27,436 nt of DNA from an uncultured bacterium (lineage in GTDB: Bacteria > Verrucomicrobiota > Lentisphaeria > Oligosphaerales > Oligosphaeraceae): contig URJM01000022.1 of the NCBI GenBank assembly GCA_900548225.1, positions 1 through 27,436 of the forward strand. Reading direction: 5' to 3'. Below, piece after piece: positions 15,801-20,600 of the stretch. The position numbers and the translations under genes were made by a program. The notes below the pieces were generated by a model. It saw only the letters and a program-made list of their open reading frames with translations, searched no databases and was not told the origin of the DNA. Positions within the stretch are counted from its first letter, which is position 1, and the number at the start of each line of letters is the position of its first letter.

Positions 15801-17361
15801 ATTCGCCGCTCTCAAGGTATGCGTAGAATGTGCGGGGGACGGAGACCTTCGCGGTGGGGTTGTACCCCATGAGGTACTCGTAGAGGTCGATCACGCCGTC
15901 GCCGTCGGAGTCGATTGTGCCGTCGGTGGAGGTGAGGTCGCCGAAGTACTTGAGCTCCCAGGAGTCGGGCAGTCCGTCGCCGTCGGAGTCGATCAGGCCG
16001 CTCTCGGAGGGATTCCTGGCGATGTCAAGGGCAATGTCGGTATCGTCCACGATGCCGTCGGAGTCATTGTCGATACCGTCCCAGTAGTTCTCCTCGGGGG
16101 CGGCAAAGGACTTGGCAAGGACATGCTTGGTGACGGCCAGGTCGCCGCCGACAGGAATGGTGGAGAGGCGCTCGCTGACGCCGGCTCGGATGTAGAGGGC
16201 GTCTTCGCTGTAGGTGGTGCTCCAGGCGCCGTTCACAAAAAAGAGGTCGTCGCCCTGGAGGATGCTGGTCTCAAGGCGGCGGGAATTCGGATTGCGGACG
16301 ATTGCGTAGTCGTAGATGTTGTCGAAGGTGTTGTTGACGGTGTCGTTGATGATTCCGTCGCCGTCGCCGTCGCCGTATGCCAGGTTGTCAGGCATTGCGC
16401 AGGACTGTGCGGTAACCCAGTCGGCATGTCCGTCGCCGTTGGCGTCCACGAAATTTGGCATGTGGAGACGATACTTGAACGCCTCGGTGACCTCGGGCTG
16501 CGTGTCGTCATTATAGAGTGCTGCAAGTGCCTTGAAATCAGGGAGATGTGCAAAATCCTCGACAGTCTTGCCGCCATCGTCGAAGCGATAGTAGAGTCCC
16601 AGGTCCGGGTCTTCTGCCTTTGTGCACATGATTGCCGTGTTCTTGATGCGCTGTCCTTCGGTGCGCACGCTGGTGAAGTAGCGGAATTCGTCCAGGAATG
16701 CATGTTTGAACCCCTTTCCGATGACCACAGTTCCATCTGCTGTTCCCGGGTCGACGTCATACCACCAGCTGCCTGCCCTTCCAGCCTCGGTCATGTCATT
16801 CACATAGATGCTGTAATTGCCGTTGCCGTCGGTTGAGAGGAGGACATGTGTCCAGTCGGCGACAGTGGGGGCGATTTTCGGCTCCACTGGAATCAGCGTC
16901 GAATCCACGAATGTGCGTGTGCCGTTCTGCCAGACTTCGACGGATACGCAGGTGGGATCCGCTTCGCTGGGCGCAAGCGCGATTTCCAGTTCTCCGTCAT
17001 TGTAGTTGTAGACCGTGCCGTAGCCGTTTGCGCCGAAGACCGCAGCAGCCGTGCCGTCGGGAGAAAAGGGAAGAATCCAGAACTCCACCGTGGACGGATT
17101 GTTGTTGCGGACGATTCCCTCTGTGACTGGGACCTGGGCGCCTGTCTCCTCAAGGTAGGAGAGGACGAGTGCGCGTGGAGCGTACTTCGACGACTCCATC
17201 GGGTAGAATTCATCGGTGGACTGCTCCTGTTCGACAAGATCTGGCACTCCATCGTCATCCCAGTCGGTGATAGGTGCCGCCTTCGCTGTCGCGGGCAGCA
17301 GAATCAATCCGAGCAGGACCCAAAGAAGGGAGAGGGAGATCCGCTTCGTGGTGCGATTCAT
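6817..17361 (-). CDS. giant secreted LamG-like jelly-roll / DxDGDG calcium-repeat protein
   Basis: A protein of about 3,514 residues, presumably extracellular or surface-bound. Numbering is from ATG 17361. A signal peptide covers 1 to about 29, ending in ATAKAA. LamG-like (concanavalin-fold) domains lie at about 80-260, 700-907, 1165-1338, 1602-1812 and 2229-2413, each ending near a Y/N-x-R-F-D-D or D-E-L/F-R signature. Between them are acidic DxDGDG blocks like thrombospondin type 3 or dockerin calcium loops (for example 458, 961, 1446, 1846 and 2136-2228). A coiled coil covers about 1354-1426. The C-terminal third has Ig-like segments, a PPC-like region (about 2875-3033) and two GWNLV/GWNII modules from about 3350. 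No catalytic domain is recognised. An ATG at 17382 is in frame, but the Shine-Dalgarno lies inside that extension, so 17361 is preferred. Likely role: carbohydrate or matrix binding scaffold or adhesin (inference). Confidence 0.85.
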   Translation of the reverse strand: MNRTTKRISLSLLWVLLGLILLPATAKAAPITDWDDDGVPDLVEQEQSTDEFYPMESSKYAPRALVLSYLEETGAQVPVTEGIVRNNNPSTVEFWILPFSPDGTAAAVFGANGYGTVYNYNDGELEIALAPSEADPTCVSVEVWQNGTRTFVDSTLIPVEPKIAPTVADWTHVLLSTDGNGNYSIYVNDMTEAGRAGSWWYDVDPGTADGTVVIGKGFKHAFLDEFRYFTSVRTEGQRIKNTAIMCTKAEDPDLGLYYRFDDGGKTVEDFAHLPDFKALAALYNDDTQPEVTEAFKYRLHMPNFVDANGDGHADWVTAQSCAMPDNLAYGDGDGDGIINDTVNNTFDNIYDYAIVRNPNSRRLETSILQGDDLFFVNGAWSTTYSEDALYIRAGVSERLSTIPVGGDLAVTKHVLAKSFAAPEENYWDGIDNDSDGIVDDTDIALDIARNPSESGLIDSDGDGLPDSWELKYFGDLTSTDGTIDSDGDGVIDLYEYLMGYNPTAKVSVPRTFYAYLESGEYVAVIQTTAEGGFILADGSAAAAVKDAANVALLTDGQIDFDGDGISNYDEAYIYGTNPLLKDTDGDGLDDNIEIFVTYTDPLDPNSPAATGMRVLDLVLGSHDVTIMNPKTGKLDFTYTQAARTAPYAIFYNEEITESYVKISDDEYQYTRSAIVNGAAEPVFTENVTAAEMRRRTEDNGFVQSGQDFSRTIRNFSGIEDPQHFAIDLWFKLADDSGLTGTLLQKQAEQADGYKFFQDWRLWLDNGKLTFTYNTVGTDQSTQGNKVESRVFSKASFAPGDGWTHVAVAVNQLSASGSNYSYTITFASQKENETAMVQEKMARLVGLLRPAADPEKPYTSSLPGPIVMGDDKTASSRLSMVMDQVSIWYYDSETELPLVSETRFGDNAITGDASAELLFFADLNQEKKLTFWSKGVELGSKGSLVNEAITVLDIEAANADIDSDGDGIPDWWEIKYFGDLTTASATTDYDGDGVTDLQEYLMGYNPTAQVSIPRSYWTEVNGKYVRVTQTDANTVVLHGTTTDVTAMLEDTSVLTATDGYVDYDGDGLDNVIENTVTNTDPTKADTDGDGINDWEEHMAGTDPLGATSPWYNRAVDLILQGHDVKVPAFDYDKQLITTNIETIPARTAPYAYVKAFNDLVSSQQAWSGEFWFRLASDSELNGTLLQKTADASGAKGDFKVELVDGRIALTICDDLIMGRTRKVMLDDFTASKETWTHVAFSVNQTASNLYTVTIIAYADGVEYSNGGAEFKGVVRRTSQKGDLVIGDLPSSATRLSFEFDELRIWNKVVGVSDFRLSRDIFLSENTADLAAYFQFNYRTADGERVPCVTYKTRADLAALVSVLQAVYDKALARFQAASDAYNASTSPSEDVKKEYEAAQEAVNTASSNLRKAKEARDAELKGEGISAILAEGALLSITDSEEYQDGDSDGDGIADWWEYTYFGDLTTADKTTDFDDDGLSDYYEYLLRSEGANPKDPHSLAGDGKTLDGDVDSDGDGLTNREEMNYGTDPLNIDTDDDGISDKVEVALGSSPLHPMSVVLRKADNTPLTGVTWNEIKDTDWKLYYTGNAPSRSLDLSGLDGDIELPHPDRFAVGTNVKGGYNDTYEGDFTLELWVKGTGSDNGVLFETRASDTGWGWRLLFVNGVPKGEIFNTYGEVVAYVGGEGATPALEANAWTHLALNWDSAARTLTLYRDKLAVIASFPVKYDVDFGEKSEYARIGKIDGMTIDEFRFWSETRPAEQLEYWAENVIPSPLNSIINYERLVNSEGIEYDERYMEREYPLRANYRFDDGGKSVEDFAHFQEKDYDFAVPAAAIIEADQGAKKIFGVDDVDGDGIPEWWMSNWGLNTFRNPDNAPSVGWLNVPGHMKFYHDDTTTWKDNLVWNKEGNIVGLYGYQYGVAYSSLGGSLDYVTTWRNGKIASVTTRDMSGMGQVGGNNPDGGYITDNHQLGVDMAYLTMHKYINLTNKPITATISTRTYLGATVDAVIINQHTLTDEELASGYNIAEHLKFGRNQIVIVWKRNGFNTIDYKINEKDYKRTLYHGSVDVEMIVDSKPVIVNGHYYRYDPRSVWYYRATTQDYELSSMLPSFGNRGADENGYILNYGIVGTTLDKYAYQYGALVDADGDGLDLYSEYLLATNPCSKDSDNNGIEDGKEDFDNDGVINLIEIATYFTDPLSMDTDNDGVTDSAELASASSPTDWNSPVNYLFLQTDGTDDCYLQLPLQSRFALSTFTLEAMVYANNPTAGGIILQRVVGTVDETRPLLNFQLGLNGDGRPYISFSDKDGSTASRTLTAPNAIDAETWTHIAASFDESTNIVMLFVDGVQVANGMAASTPITTGPALTYTRAGVKFDGGIDELRIWKKVRTAAEIQNNMDASLAGTEEGLVAYYRFDDANLPKRAAIAGHTDAEIRANNSLYPTYLYCADSMAVNAFDWRNNWRNVAVLCGSATVVEDPDHSNSFEVGIYAYSNGTEEGDHDPGFAYLAPAGSGLSSDILQAVILSYPASAATDTLTYKYFWVKSTAAGYAVDDLIYSSDSLYNVATGNPLSVSEVLGTGTELMLEKTDLVVGDHVQLVVAAVNSDGVTSVLSVSKVIEMALADSSTSIPNALLLVSPTKDETGLPEGEAINVVVKNMNDFGGIAHVAWYRNMVLAKSSSQEIAANAQATIVMNDISKVVKGDVWSFKIWFEREGSSARSKAIPPAKTPAGEEILSDWIFLQIGTGFDEELPDSGKKHYDTPTRPERVVISPIDPDPSSVLIAKASGSKCKYPFNYYYQWYYKANTSASYVIATGQNLPYWQPAVADISNDMGTTEAGFSTYVLDPADQLYCVVYAMNIYGEKSRSVASKAIIIQSDYSTNNYEVNDDWEHARPIYAKTTWQSTSDPNIQTHSFKSQEDQDWVWFIVPAGADSRRMLVSFETNLGTMFGHGFRKEGAPHPNTAMELYKLSANGKKLSHIESYRDFTAPDNTGDTTYQARFVNKPLDPGIYYIQVFSEFRSANDLGKNYYMHLYMEREAWNGEGIVWDNPAEGKPVVSIAPATPGASDPLVATLNAYAYDTDDSKVTDYYYLWYRNGIVVPMNGASSVESYATQRYLINQAVKDGNTIEADMTAEGDIWYCVVYPYSPVYGYGSPAISAPVVIGASSWKMDFTTRKTFKNGTVVENGDEVVTIGWEQYATFGYDTTYDKAYPSLSTPSGSGYVRLPLPTGMLYSIGFTNEYPFLSTDIRPYGNTATWFIVAEMGDPATSVVSEFALSWGETALPASTASGLSITQMRKRVDGYYEPVLGSTTNVTPGTAGEIVLSAEQLNMLQLDENGQKYAVFRVTIGAPDSMQTVYLKPGWNLVAFSLTPLNGSVDDVFSVNGSKLYSGSVWQYEGGRYVAAKDLVATRGYWLYAKTSAIVNVYGTAEADSISLEKGWNIIGPVYDISDFVGMYKKAYPKVYDKIVKKDDGGLELYKFNPADGGYQLAVENGKYVLKVGNGYWIKATEATELPVIIPEK
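11925..11951. repeat. 27-base exact repeat, copy A (in LamG-4 tail)
   Basis: This segment is identical to 16566-16592. Both encode the same part of the R-F-D-D-G-G-K-x-V-E-D-F-A-H tail found at the end of the first and fourth LamG-like domains. Exact identity at the base level, 4.6 kb apart, suggests recent copying or gene conversion. Confidence 0.75.
11930..13026 (-). repeat. shortened supermodule repeat unit 3 of the LamG giant protein
   Basis: Begins at residue 1446 with DSDGDGIAD and T-Y-F-G-D-L-T like units 1 and 2, then Y-E-Y-L-L. The middle has diverged: the NPTA/VPR strand region and the A-R-T-A-P-Y-A motif are not seen. Two further DxDGDG blocks lead into LamG-4, which ends near 11930. 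Confidence 0.6.
13027..14481 (-). repeat. supermodule repeat unit 2 of the LamG giant protein
   Basis: Residues 961-1445 repeat the order of unit 1: DSDGDGIPD with K-Y-F-G-D-L-T, Y-L-M-G-Y-N-P-T-A, I-P-R, DYDGDG, T-D-P, D-L-I-L-Q-G-H-D-V, A-R-T-A-P-Y-A, then LamG-3. It ends with a coiled-coil insertion (DNA 13090-13307) that unit 1 lacks. Confidence 0.8.
14482..15990 (-). repeat. supermodule repeat unit 1 of the LamG giant protein
   Basis: This unit covers residues 458-960. Its order is DSDGDGLPD with K-Y-F-G-D-L-T, Y-E-Y-L-M-G-Y-N-P-T-A, a V-P-R strand region, a DFDGDG block, N-P-L/T-D-P steps, a D-L-V-L-G-S-H-D-V strand, A-R-T-A-P-Y-A, then LamG-2. The next unit repeats the same order with the same landmark motifs. 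Confidence 0.8.
16566..16592. repeat. 27-base exact repeat, copy B (in LamG-1 tail)
   Basis: Identical to 11925-11951; it encodes the end of the first LamG-like domain. The match stops at 16593, where the two copies differ (A versus T). Confidence 0.75.
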
Positions 17362-17370
17362 AAGCAACTG

Positions 17371-17376
17371 CTCCTT
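17371..17376 (-). promoter_or_regulatory. Shine-Dalgarno deciding the start of the LamG giant gene
   Basis: A perfect AAGGAG on the minus strand lies nine bases before ATG 17361. It is inside the frame that opens at ATG 17382, so that upstream ATG is unlikely to be used. Confidence 0.75.
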
Positions 17377-17405
17377 AATCATGAGTTTAGTGGTGATTAT
17401 TATTG

Positions 17406-17411
17406 ATTATA
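17406..17411 (-). promoter_or_regulatory. candidate -10 box (TATAAT) of the LamG giant gene
   Basis: An exact TATAAT preceded by GCA, in AT-rich DNA 44 bases upstream of the preferred start. No good -35 hexamer lies 16-18 bases further upstream (closest TCGCCA at 17435-17430), so it would depend on other contacts or an activator. A second GCATATAAT stands at 17567-17572. Confidence 0.45.
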
Positions 17412-17503
17412 TGCGAATTCAAAATCTTTTGGCGAGTGAGAGCTCAAGCACACTCCGTGCCATCCTGGCGGGGCGGCGAGCGTCAATCACAGGCAAGCTG
17501 AGG

Positions 17504-17519
17504 GCGGCCATGTGGCCGC
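17504..17519. other. perfect 7-base inverted repeat GCGGCCA-TG-TGGCCGC
   Basis: Perfect palindromic arms at 17504-17510 and 17513-17519 separated by two bases, in the leader between the two giant genes. The shape fits a dimeric regulator site better than a transcript hairpin, since a two-base loop is too tight. No regulator is identified. Confidence 0.4.
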
Positions 17520-17529
17520 ACTTCCCAAA

Positions 17530-17544
17530 TGTGAGAAATTCACA
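17530..17544. promoter_or_regulatory. TGTGA-N5-TCACA operator-like inverted repeat
   Basis: Perfect arms TGTGA (17530-17534) and TCACA (17540-17544) with five bases between. The CRP/FNR-family consensus has the same arms with six bases between, so this is one base short. It sits about 120 bases upstream of the -10 candidate at 17411 and about 25 bases downstream of the second one at 17572. Confidence 0.35.
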
Positions 17545-17566
17545 CTCGTTTTGCGAGGAAACTGGA

Positions 17567-17572
17567 ATTATA
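17567..17572 (-). promoter_or_regulatory. second candidate -10 box (TATAAT) upstream of the LamG giant gene
   Basis: Exact TATAAT preceded by GCA, the same nine-base string as the nearer candidate. If used, it would give an untranslated leader of about 200 bases containing both inverted repeats. No convincing -35 was seen; CTGACA lies 21 bases upstream, which is too far. Confidence 0.3.
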
Positions 17573-17625
17573 TGCCCTGTATTATGATTTTCCTGTCAGA
17601 TGGGAAGATTTCTTATGGGAAAGTG

Positions 17626-17673
17626 AAAAAAACCCCACGTCCCCCCGTCTGGGATTCAGACAGGAGGACGGGG
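17626..17673 (-). terminator. very strong intrinsic terminator after the cohesin/dockerin giant gene
   Basis: On the minus strand the stem pairs 13 consecutive bases around an AATCC loop (G-T wobbles included). A two-base bulge and four further C-G pairs extend it. A run of seven T follows (17632-17626). It starts about ten bases after the TAA stop at 17683. This separates the two giant genes into different transcription units. Confidence 0.93.
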
Positions 17674-17682
17674 CGTGCCGCA

Positions 17683-20600
17683 TTATTCGGCGGTTTTCCA
17701 GATGGTGGTTTCGGTCTCGGAGTAGAACCAGTATCCGGTTCCCTTCCTGATGTCGGAGTCTTCGTTGATCCAGCGGTATCCATCCGCCGTCCAGACCCAG
17801 ACCTGCGGGCTGTTCGGGAGAGTCATGTTGCTGGCGGCGGTGGTTGCCAGTGGCGTCACCAGATTCCATCCCGCGATGAGCTGGACCCCTTTGGCGGCCG
17901 GGGCGGTTCCCTTCACCTCGACGGTCGCGGGAGCGGTGCGGTGGACCCAAAGGCACTCGCCGGCGGCCAGCGAACTTCCGGTGAATTCGGTGAATGCGAA
18001 TGCATCCGCATCGTAGCCTCGAAGGACGCCATCCTCACCCTTGAGGGTATTGATGGCAACCGCATCCAGGTCGAAAGGCGCGCCAACCAGATTCCAGCCC
18101 TCGTTCAGGGCGTAGCTGTGGCTGAGAAGCGATGCGGCGGGCTGGACCGTGACGGCGAAGGACTTGGAGTTGCCAGAGAGAACCTGGCTGCCCTGCTTCT
18201 CCATTGTCCTGGCGGCGCCGTCCACCTCGATCGTGAAGATGTAGGCGTCAAGTCCCGTCAAATCCCAGGTCAGCTCGAGTTCCTTCTGGTCGCTGTCGGT
18301 CTTGGCATACTCGCAATGCCATGTGACAGGGGAGTCGGTGAGTGCGCGGACGTCCTTCGTCAGCCTGTCGCTTCCGTTCTTCACGTAGAGTGCATACGGG
18401 AAATCGCCGGGCATTGCCTTGATGTCGCCGTCTGCGGCACTGAATGCATCGGAGGCTCCCTCCTTCTCGCCAATCGTCAGCACCACGTCCGAGGGGGCGC
18501 GAGTGTCACGATAGGTGCCGTGGAAATCCAGGAGGAATCCATTCTCCGTGGGCTCCGTGGTGATGTTCAGCGTCAGGTTCGTGATGTTTCCGACCGCATT
18601 GTCGGGTATCGGTGGATTTCCGTAGGAGATCTTGCCAGGTGTCGTGCTCTGGGGATTCGAGATGAAGATAGTCGCCTCGCCGGCAGCCAGCGCCTTGACG
18701 GTGAAGGTTCCGATGGTGACCGGGAGAACCAGCTCCCCAGGCTTGAGAGTGCTGGCGAAGAACTTCGTGATCTTCCCGGCCCCGTTGTCGAGGGTGCCCG
18801 TGCTCAGCATTTCGAAGGACGCCTTGTTGATGGCGGCGTCCAGGTCGAGTGACCCGTCTTCCTTGAGCGGGCCGACCACCTGGAGTTTGCTCGGATCCCA
18901 GGCGATGTCGGCCTGGGCTCCGTTGATGCCGCCATCCTTGCTGAAGTTCACGACGAAGGAGACCTCGGTCTCCTCTCCCACTCCGAGAGTTGCCTTGTCC
19001 GACGACAGGATGAAGTCGAAGACGGGCAGATCCTCGCGGGTATCGCCGCGGGTGTCGCCGCTCTCGTAGTAGTAGAGGAAGAGGAGGGCGTCAGCCCCGT
19101 CGATCACGCCGTCGCCATTGAAGTCGCATGCGCCCCAGCCCTCGCTGCCATCGTTTTCTGTCTGGAAGTAGTAGAGGAAGAGGAGGGCATCCGATCCATC
19201 GATTGCGCCGTCGCCGTTGATGTCGGCGCGCATGGTGTCGCCGTCATAGACCAGCATCGTGAGGGTGCCAGTGGTGATTGGCACTGTGAAGCCCTCCACG
19301 GTGAGTGCGGTGACAGTGAGTTCGATGGTCTTGGGAGCTGCGTTGAGAGCGCCGTCGCGATAGGTCGTGAAGGTTTCGGTGCCGGAGACATCGTCCTTGA
19401 CAATCACGAAGGAGTTGGCGTAGGTGTAGTCGGTGCCTGCGACCGCCGTGCCGCCGACTGCCAGCGTGAACTTCACGTCAGCGGCTGCGGCATTGCCGGC
19501 GCCCAGGGTCGCCCTGACGAAGAACTGCTCGCCCTCGGTGACATTGCCGATTTCATCTCCGTCGGCATTCACGAGAGTGAAGGCCAGCTCTTCGACTGCG
19601 AGGTCAACGACCTTCAGGACAGCCTCTGCTCCAGTGGCGGGCGCGGTGACTGCGCTGTCGCCGGTGGCAGTGGAGGTGACTGTGAAGGTAATGTCGTAGT
19701 CGCCGGTGAGCTTGTTGTCGTTGGCGACGGTGACCTCCTTGGTTCCGGTGGTATCGCCGGCGGCGATGACAATCGTCTGGTCGGCGACCAGCGGATCGTC
19801 CGCGCTGACGACGACTGTGAGGTCGGTCGCGATTGCGCCCGAGATGGTCGCGGTGAGCGTGGTAGCGCCTCCCTCGTCAATGGTGGCGGGAGCCAGCGAG
19901 ATTGTCAGGGTTGCGACATCCTCGGTGACCTCAAGCCTGGCGGATCCGTATGCGACCGCCGGGTCGTCGTTGGCGATGGGCAGGACGCCCTCGATGCCGA
20001 TTGTCTGTTCGCCAGGAGCCACCGCGAAGTCGGTGTCGGCTCCATCGCCGGTTCCGATGGCCTTGAACTTCAGGATTGCAAGGTCGAAGGAGCCGGAGAC
20101 TGCATTGGCGGGATCGAGGACTGCGCCGCCCAGGTGGATTTCGCCGTCGGCCTTCTTCTCGACGAAGGCGACAGTCTTGCCTGTGGCCTCGGTGTCAATG
20201 GCGTTGAAGGGCGCCTGGACAATGTCGGTGGCGACGAGCGTGTCGTCCGCCAGGGCGAACTTCGCCGGGTCGTAGGTGACCTTCACGTCAGCGCCGGTGA
20301 TTGCGCGGAGCGCATCCACCTCGACTGCCACATAGAAGGCGTCCAGGACCTCGACTGTCGTGACAGGGGTGGTCAGGTCGAAGTCGGAGTAGAGTCCGAT
20401 TCCGAAGGAGACCAGCTTGCCATCGGCGGCTGCGGGCGAATAGACGAGTGTAGTCGCCGTCGCGCTTGCGACGTTGGAGTGGCCAAAGTCGGGCTCGTGG
20501 ACTCTGCCGGCCATCAGCTGCAGGGAGACCACCTCGGTCTCGCCGGCGGCGATGGAGGCCGCGGGTTCGACGGTGACCGTGAAGGTCGACTCGTTGACGG

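Noticed and set aside
16355..16376. Perfect CCGTCG hexamer repeats resembling a microsatellite or CRISPR-like array
   Set aside because: The repeats are in frame and encode a D-G-D-G-D-G calcium loop. There are no spacers and the repeats are too short for a CRISPR array.
17442..17447. TTGAGC as -35 of the LamG giant gene
   Set aside because: It is about 30 bases from the TATAAT at 17411, too far for a sigma-70-type promoter.
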